DNA from: Bordetella parapertussis
Lineage (GTDB): Bacteria > Pseudomonadota > Gammaproteobacteria > Burkholderiales > SG8-39
Reading direction: 5' to 3'
Length of the DNA stretch: 14,310 bases
NCBI GenBank assembly: GCA_945906975.1
Contig: CAMDRY010000036.1
Coordinates: forward strand, 1 to 14,310
Made by a program: the position numbers and the translations under genes. Below the pieces are notes generated by a model, which saw only the letters and a program-made list of their open reading frames with translations, ran no database searches and had not been told where the DNA came from. Of this stretch, positions 1-6,258 are shown piece by piece. How positions within the stretch are numbered: position 1 is the stretch's first letter; every line of letters starts with the position of its first letter.

Positions 1-189
1 ACGCTTGCTTCGGCGATCGCAGCCACCATCGCCAACGGACTGGACATTCCCGAAGCGGTGCACGAGGCGCAGGAATACACCTGGCAATCGCTGGCTGCGG
101 CGTTCCGTCCGGGAATGGGACAGAACATCCCGGATCGGTTTTTCTGGGCGCGCGATATGGATGACAAAAACGGCAGCGGTTCCACCTAA
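1..189 (+). CDS. thiD: ThiD, hydroxymethylpyrimidine/phosphomethylpyrimidine kinase, C-terminal 62 residues (5' cut by window edge)
   Basis: Frame 1 is open from the first base to TAA at 187-189. The peptide begins TLASAIAATIANGLDIPEAV and continues with EAQEYTWQSL, FRPGMGQ and DRFFWARD. This is the usual end of ThiD, which phosphorylates hydroxymethylpyrimidine and then its monophosphate to give the pyrimidine half of thiamine. The ASAIAA segment belongs to the C-terminal helix of the ribokinase-like fold; the ATP and substrate sites lie outside the window. thiE follows 81 bases downstream on the same strand, so the two thiamine genes probably share a transcript. The family call is by similarity to sequences I remember, and is fairly secure because of the neighbour. 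Confidence 0.85.
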   Translation, partial: TLASAIAATIANGLDIPEAVHEAQEYTWQSLAAAFRPGMGQNIPDRFFWARDMDDKNGSGST

Positions 190-270
190 GTCCGCTTTTG
201 CGCCCGTCGGCGCTCTAATACTGTCACGTCGCGCATCAAACCCAATAAAGCAACACTACCGAGCACAGCC

Positions 271-957
271 ATGGCCACCCCCAGTTCCACATCCCAAGCT
301 CAACGCCTCGTGCGCGGGCTGTACGCGATCACACCGGATCAGATCGACACAGCGGTCCTTGTCAGCCGCGTAAGCCATGCGATCGCCAGCGGCATCACCT
401 TGCTGCAATACCGGACCAAAGCTGCGGGTCTGCGTCTGCGGCGTGAACAAGCGGGCGCGATTCTGCCGCTTTGCCGCGAAGCGGGCGTAACCCTCATCAT
501 CAACGACGACTTGGAGCTGGCCCTCGAAATCGAGGCAAACGGCGTGCATCTTGGCGCCGAAGACGGGGATATTGCCGCGGCCCGTGAAGCGCTCGGGCCG
601 CGGCGCTTACTCGGCGTGTCCTGCTACAACCGCGCAGGACTCGCGCGCAATGCCAAAAAGGCCGGCGCTGATTACGTTGCCTTCGGCAGCATTTTCCCGT
701 CCCCGACAAAACCCGGCGCGGTGCGCGCGCAGCTGGAAATGCTGTCCGCCGTGCGCAAGGAGCTGGGTCTGCCCATTGTCGCCATCGGTGGCATCACGCA
801 TCGCAATGCAGCGCAGGTGGTCACCGCCGGCGCGGATGCGGTGGCGGTGATCAGCGACCTCTTTGATGCGCCGGATATTGCCGAACGCATCGAACAGTTC
901 AATTCGATATTCGCAACCCACACCGCGCTCGTTGCGGATGCCGACGCCGGCGTCTAG
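271..957 (+). CDS. thiE: Thiamine-phosphate synthase ThiE
   Basis: ThiE joins hydroxymethylpyrimidine diphosphate with thiazole phosphate to make thiamine monophosphate in the cytosol. The 228-residue product shows the family's TIM-barrel landmarks in order: LYAITP (17-22), LLQYRTK (44-50) with the pyrimidine-binding Gln46, Arg48 and Lys50, INDD (77-80), GVHLGAED (91-98) with the Mg2+-binding Asp98, GVSCYN (115-120), FGSIFPSPTK (138-147) which grips the diphosphate, PIVAIGGI (168-175) and GADAVAVISDLF (187-198). The length is close to the usual 205-225, with about 14 extra residues at the N-terminus and 15 at the C-terminus. The ATG at 271 has no clear Shine-Dalgarno sequence; no other start fits better, because the barrel begins at residue 16. 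It follows thiD, and hemL lies 165 bases downstream. Confidence 0.95.
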   Translation: MATPSSTSQAQRLVRGLYAITPDQIDTAVLVSRVSHAIASGITLLQYRTKAAGLRLRREQAGAILPLCREAGVTLIINDDLELALEIEANGVHLGAEDGDIAAAREALGPRRLLGVSCYNRAGLARNAKKAGADYVAFGSIFPSPTKPGAVRAQLEMLSAVRKELGLPIVAIGGITHRNAAQVVTAGADAVAVISDLFDAPDIAERIEQFNSIFATHTALVADADAGV

Positions 958-1004
958 GGCATGCCGTGCGCGCGGCGCGTCAGAAGAGCGATTAAAATGC
1001 CACT

Positions 1005-1067
1005 CGGGCACCCGGCAATGCCCGTCTGGCGCGGCTTCCCAGGCCGTCCCCTCCGGGACCGGGAGCC
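1005..1067 (+). other. Two tandem hairpins in the thiE-hemL gap (possible thiE terminator or hemL leader structure)
   Basis: The first hairpin pairs CGGGCA (1005-1010) with TGCCCG (1019-1024) around an 8-base loop. The second pairs GGCTTCCC (1033-1040) with GGGAGCC (1061-1067), with one bulged base, and continues inward with GTCCC (1046-1050) and GGGAC (1055-1059) around the loop CTCC. The only T-run is at 1081-1085, 13 bases past the second stem, so this is not a canonical intrinsic terminator. It could end thiE transcripts partially, or sit in the hemL leader. The pairing is seen directly; the role is inference. Confidence 0.4.
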
Positions 1068-1122
1068 AAACCCAAACACATTTTTCCTCACATCCTGATT
1101 TTGTCTTGTCTGGGTTTTTATC

Positions 1123-2409
1123 ATGACCAAAAACGAACAACTGTTTGAACGCGCGCAGCGCACCATCCCCGGCGGAGTCAATTCCCCGGTCCGCGCATTT
1201 CGTTCCGTAGGCGGCACGCCGCGCTTTTTCGAGCGTGGCGCTGGCGCCCATGTCTGGGACGCCGACGGGAACAAATACATCGACTACGTCGGATCCTGGG
1301 GGCCGATGATTCTGGGTCACGCCCATCCGGACGTCCTTGCCGCGGTGCAGGCGCGTGCCGTGCACGGCCTGTCCTTCGGCGCGCCGACAGAGATTGAAAT
1401 CGACCTGGCCGAAACCCTGTGCCGCTTGGTGCCGAGCATGGATATGGTGCGTCTGGTCAGTTCGGGCACCGAGGCGACAATGAGCGCCGTTCGCCTCGCA
1501 CGCGGCTTCACCGGACGATCGCGCCTGATCAAGTTTGAAGGCTGCTATCACGGCCATGGCGATGCGATGCTGGTGAAGGCCGGTTCGGGCGCGCTGACGC
1601 TGGGTCAGCCAAGTTCAGCCGGCGTTCCGCCGGAAACGGTCGCGAACACCACAGTGCTCACCTACAACGATGTCGCGGAGCTCGACAGCTTCTTCGCCCG
1701 AGCCGGGGCTGATGTCGCCGCGGTGATCGTTGAACCGGTCGCCGGCAACATGAATCTGGTGGCACCGACCCCGCAGTTTTTGTCGGCGTTGCGCACCCTT
1801 TGCACCAAGCACGGGGCAGTGTTGATTTTCGACGAAGTAATGACCGGCTTTCGCGTCGCGCTTGGCGGGGCCCAGGCGCGCTATGGTGTGACACCCGATC
1901 TGACGACGCTTGGCAAGGTCATCGGTGGCGGCATGCCGGTCGGAGCGTTCGGCGGTCGCCGCGACATCATGCAAAAAATCGCCCCCCTCGGCCCGGTTTA
2001 CCAGGCCGGTACCCTGTCGGGCAACCCGGTTGCGGTCGCCGCCGGCCTCGCAACCCTCAAAGCCGTGGCCGCGCCGGGCTTTTTCGATCGCCTTGAGCAA
2101 ACAACGCGCATGCTGACCGAGGGTCTCACCGATGTCGCAAAGAAGCACGGCATTGCGTTTTCGGCGCAGGCTATTGGCGGCATGTTCGGGATTTATTTCA
2201 GTGCCGACGTGCCGCGTTCATTTGAACAGGTCATGCAAAGCGACAAAGCGCGTTTTAACCGTTTTTTCCACGGCATGCTTGACCACGGCGTCTACTTCGC
2301 TCCTTCGGCCTATGAAGCCGGCTTCATCTCCGCCGCACACACGCCCGAGGATATTGCAACAACCCTGACGGCGGCGGCGGCCGTGTTCGCTCAAATCAAA
2401 TCGCAGTAG
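1123..2409 (+). CDS. hemL: Glutamate-1-semialdehyde 2,1-aminomutase HemL
   Basis: HemL is a PLP enzyme that converts glutamate-1-semialdehyde to 5-aminolevulinate, the last step of the C5 route into haem and other tetrapyrroles. The 428-residue length is typical. Landmarks include the N-terminal [41 protein letters not shown] (phosphate-binding region), [17 protein letters not shown] (mobile gate loop), FDEVMTGFR with Asp237 for the PLP ring nitrogen, and [12 protein letters not shown] with the Schiff-base Lys265. The start at 1123 fits the family N-terminus ([11 protein letters not shown]) but has no recognisable ribosome binding site; the preceding bases are T-rich. It follows the thiamine genes on the same strand, an arrangement I recall from many betaproteobacteria, and converges with mscL. 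Confidence 0.97.
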   Translation: MTKNEQLFERAQRTIPGGVNSPVRAFRSVGGTPRFFERGAGAHVWDADGNKYIDYVGSWGPMILGHAHPDVLAAVQARAVHGLSFGAPTEIEIDLAETLCRLVPSMDMVRLVSSGTEATMSAVRLARGFTGRSRLIKFEGCYHGHGDAMLVKAGSGALTLGQPSSAGVPPETVANTTVLTYNDVAELDSFFARAGADVAAVIVEPVAGNMNLVAPTPQFLSALRTLCTKHGAVLIFDEVMTGFRVALGGAQARYGVTPDLTTLGKVIGGGMPVGAFGGRRDIMQKIAPLGPVYQAGTLSGNPVAVAAGLATLKAVAAPGFFDRLEQTTRMLTEGLTDVAKKHGIAFSAQAIGGMFGIYFSADVPRSFEQVMQSDKARFNRFFHGMLDHGVYFAPSAYEAGFISAAHTPEDIATTLTAAAAVFAQIKSQ

Positions 2410-2454
2410 CGAAAACGTCGTCGCACGGCGAACCTGCGGCAAAACCGGACCGGC

Positions 2455-2480
2455 CTGCGTGACGCAGCGGATTATTTTTT
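2455..2480 (+). terminator. Possible weak intrinsic terminator after hemL
   Basis: CTGCG (2455-2459) pairs with CGCAG (2463-2467) around a 3-base loop, and a T-rich stretch TTATTTTTT (2472-2480) starts 5 bases later. The T-run overlaps the last codons of the convergent mscL gene. The stem is only 5 bp, so termination would be weak. The location between convergent genes is the main support. Confidence 0.3.
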
Positions 2481-2897
2481 CAACGCATCCCGAATTTCGC
2501 GCAACAACATCACCTCCTCGGAGGGTCCGGGTGGAGCCGGTGGCGCGGCGGCCTCTTCGCGCTTGAGGCGGTTGATCAGCTTCACTGTCATAAAGATCGC
2601 AAAAGCGACAATTAAAAACGAGATCAATGTATTTGCGAAAAGCCCGAGGTTGAGCGTCACGGCGCCAGCCTTGGCGGCATCGGCAACAGTGGCATAGGGT
2701 CCGGCGGTCGCACCGTCTTTCATGACGATGAACAGGTTGGAGAAATCAACCTTGCCCAGCGCAAGCCCAATGGGCGGCATGATGACGTCCTTAACCAGCG
2801 AATCGACGATCTTGCCAAAGGCCGCACCGATGACCACACCGACCGCGAGGTCGATGACGTTACCGCGCATGGCAAATTCTTTAAATTCCTTGAGCAT
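2472..2897 (-). CDS. mscL: Large-conductance mechanosensitive channel MscL
   Basis: MscL is a homopentameric inner-membrane channel that opens under membrane tension and releases solutes after hypo-osmotic shock. The 141-residue product follows the Escherichia coli protein closely: the N-terminal amphipathic helix ([11 protein letters not shown]), TM1 with [19 protein letters not shown] (gate Gly20, equivalent to E. coli Gly22), the periplasmic loop at about 50-85, TM2 with [16 protein letters not shown] (94-109), a Pro/Ala linker (118-125) and the C-terminal bundle helix [15 protein letters not shown]. The ATG at 2897 has a good Shine-Dalgarno sequence (GGAGA on the minus strand, 2905-2909) at a spacing of 7 bases. 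It lies 51 bases after mgtE. A TTGACG with a poor -10 (TTTACC) at 2924-2952 could give it its own promoter, but that is weak. Confidence 0.98.
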   Translation of the reverse strand: MLKEFKEFAMRGNVIDLAVGVVIGAAFGKIVDSLVKDVIMPPIGLALGKVDFSNLFIVMKDGATAGPYATVADAAKAGAVTLNLGLFANTLISFLIVAFAIFMTVKLINRLKREEAAAPPAPPGPSEEVMLLREIRDALKK

Positions 2898-2948
2898 GCT
2901 TTGTTCTCCATTTTTTCAGTTCCGGTAAATTCGGCGAATTTTACAACG

Positions 2949-4394
2949 TCAAAGCAGAAACAAAGTTGCCAATCCAAGAAAAATGAAAAATCCGCCACTG
3001 TCGGTGCAAGCCGTAAGCATGACGGACGAGCCGATCGCCGGATCGCGGCCAAGCTTCACCATGGCCAGCGGAATCATCACACCAACTATGGCGGCGAGCA
3101 TCAGGTTAAGCGTCATGGCCGCGGTCATCACCAGGCCAAGCTGCACGCTGCCATAGAGCCACCAGGCGGCCAGGCCAAGTATGCCGCCCCAAAGCAGCCC
3201 GTTCAATAAGGCCACGCCGAGTTCCTTGCGAAACAGTTTGCGCGCCTGGTCAAACTGGATCTGCCCGAGCGCAAAGGCGCGCACGATCATCGTTGTGGTC
3301 TGATTGCCGGAGTTCCCGCCAATGCCCGCAACAATGGGCATCAGCGCCGCAAGCGCAACCAACTTGGCGATAGAGCCTTCAAACGCACCGATTACACGCG
3401 AAGCGACGAATGCGGTTACGAGATTGACCGCCAGCCAAGTCCAGCGGTTTTTCACGCTGTCCCAGACCGAGGCAAAGATGTCCTCTTCTTCGCGCAGACC
3501 GCCTTCGCGCAATGCCGTGGTTTCGCTTTGTTCGCGCATGAAGTCAACGACGGATGCGACGGTGACCCGCCCTACCAGCTTTCCCTGCGCGTCCACCACC
3601 GCGGCCGAGACGAGATCGTAGCGCGCAAAGGCCTGGGCCGCCTCCTGCGCATTATCGTCCGTGTAAAGGATGACGACATCCGATCCCATTATCTTGCCCA
3701 CCGGGTCATCAAGTTCGGAGACGATGAGCTTGCTGATGGGCAGCGCGCCTTTCAGGTGATCCTCGCGATCGACGACAAAAATCTGATCGGTGTTGTCGGG
3801 CAGTTTGTCGAAACGACGCAGGTAACGCGTCACCACTTCGAGGGTGACATCGTCGCGCACGCTGACCGGGTCAAAGTCCATCAGGGCGCCAACCGAGCCT
3901 TCCGGATAGGACATCGCCTCGCGCAACTGCGCGCGCTCGTCGGCCGGCAGGGAGTCAAACACGTCCTCGATGACCTCCTCGGGCAAATCCGGCGCAAGGT
4001 CGGCGATTTCATCGGCGTCGAGCTGCTCGGTCGCGGCGACGAGCTCCTCGGTGTCCATGCTCTTGATGAGTGTTTCGCGTACCGCGTCGGATACCTCGAG
4101 CAGAATCTCCCCGTCACGCTCCGCCTTGACGAGATCCCAAACGGCCAACCGCTCTTCATGCGGCAGCGCTTCGAGAATATAGGCCACATCCGCCGCGTGC
4201 ATTTCGTCGAGCTTGGCGCGCAGCTCGGCGAAATGCTGCTTGGGCGCCATCGACTCGACCTGGTCGTCGCGCGACATGTCCTGTCGTTGAGCCAGCGCCT
4301 CCACCAGATGCTGGCGCCGCAACAGCTCCTGCACTTCGCGCAGGTCCTCTTGCAGGTCTTCCAGTTCTTTGCGTTGTGTGGTGTCTTTGGTCAC
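2949..4394 (-). CDS. mgtE: Magnesium channel/transporter MgtE
   Basis: MgtE is a dimeric inner-membrane Mg2+ channel gated by its own cytosolic Mg2+ sensor. From the GTG at 4394 the product has 481 residues: an N-terminal helix (about 8-37), the superhelical MgtE N domain (about 55-165), two CBS domains (about 175-290), the connecting plug helix (about 300-316) and five membrane segments (about 318-481). The pore signature PIVAGIGGNSGNQTTTM (353-369) and TDSGGFFIFLG (464-474), with the Mg2+-binding Asp465, are intact. The reading frame stays open to a TTG at 4499, but those 35 extra residues look unlike the family and run through a likely promoter, so I chose GTG; it lacks a strong Shine-Dalgarno. 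mscL follows 51 bases later, pairing Mg2+ entry with osmotic release. Confidence 0.93.
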   Translation of the reverse strand: MTKDTTQRKELEDLQEDLREVQELLRRQHLVEALAQRQDMSRDDQVESMAPKQHFAELRAKLDEMHAADVAYILEALPHEERLAVWDLVKAERDGEILLEVSDAVRETLIKSMDTEELVAATEQLDADEIADLAPDLPEEVIEDVFDSLPADERAQLREAMSYPEGSVGALMDFDPVSVRDDVTLEVVTRYLRRFDKLPDNTDQIFVVDREDHLKGALPISKLIVSELDDPVGKIMGSDVVILYTDDNAQEAAQAFARYDLVSAAVVDAQGKLVGRVTVASVVDFMREQSETTALREGGLREEEDIFASVWDSVKNRWTWLAVNLVTAFVASRVIGAFEGSIAKLVALAALMPIVAGIGGNSGNQTTTMIVRAFALGQIQFDQARKLFRKELGVALLNGLLWGGILGLAAWWLYGSVQLGLVMTAAMTLNLMLAAIVGVMIPLAMVKLGRDPAIGSSVMLTACTDSGGFFIFLGLATLFLL

Positions 4395-4436
4395 TGCGGC
4401 GGCGCTATTTTTGAGGCCGGCGTGTCGGCATCGGCG

Positions 4437-4460
4437 GCAGCCGATTGTAGCAGCCGATTG
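4437..4460. repeat. 11-base perfect direct repeat over the mgtE -10 region
   Basis: GCAGCCGATTG occurs at 4437-4447 and again at 4450-4460, separated by TA. The two copies flank and overlap the TACAAT box. A 13-base period is a little more than one helical turn, so a regulator could bind both copies on about the same face. It could also be a small chance duplication. Repeat seen directly; operator role is inference. Confidence 0.6.
4444..4452 (-). promoter_or_regulatory. Likely extended -10 promoter for mgtE
   Basis: On the minus strand the bases read TGCTACAAT: a TGn extension followed by TACAAT, a 5/6 match to the sigma-70 -10 box. No good -35 lies 16-18 bases upstream, which extended -10 promoters tolerate. 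Transcription would begin near 4437, giving a leader of about 43 bases before the GTG at 4394. The 147-base gap from mtgA fits a separate promoter here. Confidence 0.45.
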
Positions 4461-4541
4461 TTGCGCAGCGGAGATTTTCCGGCCGTTCCGCCCGGACAAG
4501 GTCCGCGCGCACGGGTGTGGCGTGGCGCGAAAATCAGGACG

Positions 4542-5246
4542 TCAGGGCAACTGCGCCTGCGGCATGCGCGCGAGAATGATCGCCGAATAAGCACTAAGGT
4601 AAGGCGACCCGCGATTACGATCATAGAACTGCGGCCGCGGCAGCATCGCCGCAAGACGCGCGGCCTGTTCGGCATTGAGGGCGGCGGCGCTCGCGCCGTA
4701 GTAGTGGCGCGCCGCAGCCTCGGCACCGAATATGCCCACGCCCCATTCGGCGATATTCAGATAAATCTCCAGGATGCGCTCCTTGTCAAGAATCGCCTCA
4801 AGCATCAGCGTGATAACCGCCTCCTGTGCCTTGCGGATATAGCTGCGCTCCCCGGACAGAAACAGATTTTTCGCCAATTGTTGTGTGATGGTCGAGCCAC
4901 CGGCTACGGCCTTGCCTTTTTTCTGGTTTTTTTCAATGGCGCGCTGGATGCCCTCCCAGTCGAAGCCCTCGTGATCGACAAACTTCATGTCTTCGGCAGC
5001 AATAATCGCCCGTTTGAGGTTAGCCGAAATTTTCGCGTAGGCAATCCAGTTGTACTTCAGCCGCGCATTGGCATCTTTTCCGCGCAACTGCTCCAGACGG
5101 GACGACATGAAGCTCGTGCTGCCAGGCGGCTGGTATTTCCAGTAAAGGATGTGCGCGCCAAACCAGGCCTGCGCCAGAAACACCGCGAGCACGACAGCGG
5201 CGAGGGTGTAACTGAACACCTTCCAAGCACGCCGCAGCAGTTTCAT
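4542..5246 (-). CDS. mtgA: Monofunctional biosynthetic peptidoglycan glycosyltransferase MtgA
   Basis: MtgA polymerises lipid II into glycan strands on the periplasmic face of the inner membrane. From the ATG at 5246 the product has 234 residues: one N-terminal membrane anchor (about 9-34) and a GT51 domain with all its motifs. These are IIAAEDMKFVDHEGFD (81-96, catalytic Glu85), GGSTITQQLAKNLFL (116-130), RKAQEAVITLMLE, KERILEIYLNIAEWG (155-169, second Glu at 167) and GIFGAEAAARHYY. No transpeptidase domain follows, which separates it from class A PBPs. A GTG at 5273 would add nine residues (MPIGRAGAR); neither start has a good Shine-Dalgarno. It lies 59 bases after the TonB-type gene. In the betaproteobacteria I recall, aroE sits in that position; here it is absent. 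Confidence 0.95.
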   Translation of the reverse strand: MKLLRRAWKVFSYTLAAVVLAVFLAQAWFGAHILYWKYQPPGSTSFMSSRLEQLRGKDANARLKYNWIAYAKISANLKRAIIAAEDMKFVDHEGFDWEGIQRAIEKNQKKGKAVAGGSTITQQLAKNLFLSGERSYIRKAQEAVITLMLEAILDKERILEIYLNIAEWGVGIFGAEAAARHYYGASAAALNAEQAARLAAMLPRPQFYDRNRGSPYLSAYSAIILARMPQAQLP

Positions 5247-5305
5247 CCGTGCGCCAGCCCGGCCGATGGGCACAGAGACACGGCCGCCTCGCCGGTTGTC
5301 AAGGG

Positions 5306-6217
5306 CTACTCCCCGAACAACTTGTCCCCGGGGGCGAAGGTCCAGGTTCGGGTTATGACGAGGACATCGGTATCCCTGCGGATGTCCGGTGGAAACGCCG
5401 AATAGGGCGCAGCCAGCCTGACAATCCGCTCGGCCGCCCGGTCCAGCACTTGGTGACCGGAGGAACGGTTGATTTCAACCGCCTCAAGGCTACCGTCGGT
5501 TTTGATCGAAACCGTAAGGATAAGGCTGCCATAAAGGCGTCCGCGCGCGTCCTCAGGATAGTTGACATTTCCAAGTCGCTCGACCTTCATGCGCCAACCT
5601 TCGACATACTGTGCAAAACGGTATTCGCGTGCGCGCGCTCCGACAAACTCCTTGCGCGGCCTCTGGTTGTAGTCCTCAATGCGCCGGTTGATTTGTGCCT
5701 GCATACGGGCCAGGGCCAGGGCACTGTTCGCCAGATCCGACCCCGAGACCTGCGGCGCCGGTTCGACGCTGGGCTCGGACTTGGGCTCGGTCGACGCGAC
5801 TGCGGTCTTGGCTTGCAATTGCGTCAGTAATTGTTGCTGCTGGGCTTCAAGCTCCTGGACTTTTTTGGTTGCACGCGTCACATCACTGCCGCGCTCTGTC
5901 TCGCTCATGACAGGCAAGGGTGTACTGGCGCGTCTGTTCTGATCGGTGTTGCCACCGCCGTCCAGATTGGACTGGGCGTGCAGTTCAGTGTTCACCGGCT
6001 TGGACTTGGTTTTGCTGTTAACCAGCACCACCTCAAGCATTTGCGGCGTATTTTTCAGGCGCGTCGCATCGGGAAATTTGAAGTGCAGCGAAAACAGCAA
6101 GGCATGCAAAACAATGGAAATCGAGAGCGCGAGCGAAAAGACGCGGGATGCCGGATCCATTCCGGCCATGAACTCAGGCCAGCTTAATTTAGGCACCTGA
6201 AAATCGGCAGCACTCAA
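5306..6217 (-). CDS. tonB: TonB-family energy transducer / C-terminal TonB-domain protein
   Basis: The 303-residue product has one membrane anchor (about 26-46) near the N-terminus, a periplasmic spacer and a TonB C-terminal domain (about 205-295: YVEGWRMKVERLGNVNYPE, then YGSLILTVSIKTDGSL and INRSSGHQVLDRAAERIV). TonB passes proton-motive energy from ExbB-ExbD to outer-membrane receptors. In the anchor, Ser34 and His38 have the SxxxH spacing of E. coli TonB Ser16/His20, which supports an active, ExbBD-coupled protein. The spacer is poorer in proline than usual and has a Gln-rich coiled-coil-like stretch (about 116-136). No exbB or exbD lies nearby. The start is TTG at 6217, with AGGA about 11 bases upstream and an in-frame stop just above; ATG at 6169 is the alternative. 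Confidence 0.88.
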   Translation of the reverse strand: MSAADFQVPKLSWPEFMAGMDPASRVFSLALSISIVLHALLFSLHFKFPDATRLKNTPQMLEVVLVNSKTKSKPVNTELHAQSNLDGGGNTDQNRRASTPLPVMSETERGSDVTRATKKVQELEAQQQQLLTQLQAKTAVASTEPKSEPSVEPAPQVSGSDLANSALALARMQAQINRRIEDYNQRPRKEFVGARAREYRFAQYVEGWRMKVERLGNVNYPEDARGRLYGSLILTVSIKTDGSLEAVEINRSSGHQVLDRAAERIVRLAAPYSAFPPDIRRDTDVLVITRTWTFAPGDKLFGE

Positions 6218-6258
6218 ATGAAGTTAAGTCCTAATAATCATGGAAGTCTAGCCCTTTT

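Noticed and set aside
200..213. GCGCC/GGCGC hairpin after thiD as a terminator
   Set aside because: No T-run follows and thiE, the next step of the same pathway, begins 57 bases later.
607..1557. A 316-codon minus-strand frame over thiE and hemL
   Set aside because: It overlaps two well-supported genes in antisense and shows no recognisable motif.
4395..4499. N-terminal extension of mgtE to a TTG at 4499
   Set aside because: The 35 extra residues are unlike MgtE and the DNA holds an extended -10 box and direct repeat; GTG 4394 gives a normal-length protein.
4494..4506. CGGAC/GTCCG hairpin after mtgA as a terminator
   Set aside because: The stem is 5 bp and no T-run follows in the minus-strand direction.
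3528..5405. A 625-codon open frame on the plus strand across mgtE and mtgA
   Set aside because: It is antisense to two clearly identified genes, its peptide resembles no family and is rich in His/Arg/Gly, as expected for a GC-rich shadow frame.
6218..6258. Five-codon mini-ORF and -10-like TATTAG before the TonB-type gene
   Set aside because: No matching -35 and no ribosome binding site for the mini-ORF; likely chance in an AT-rich gap.
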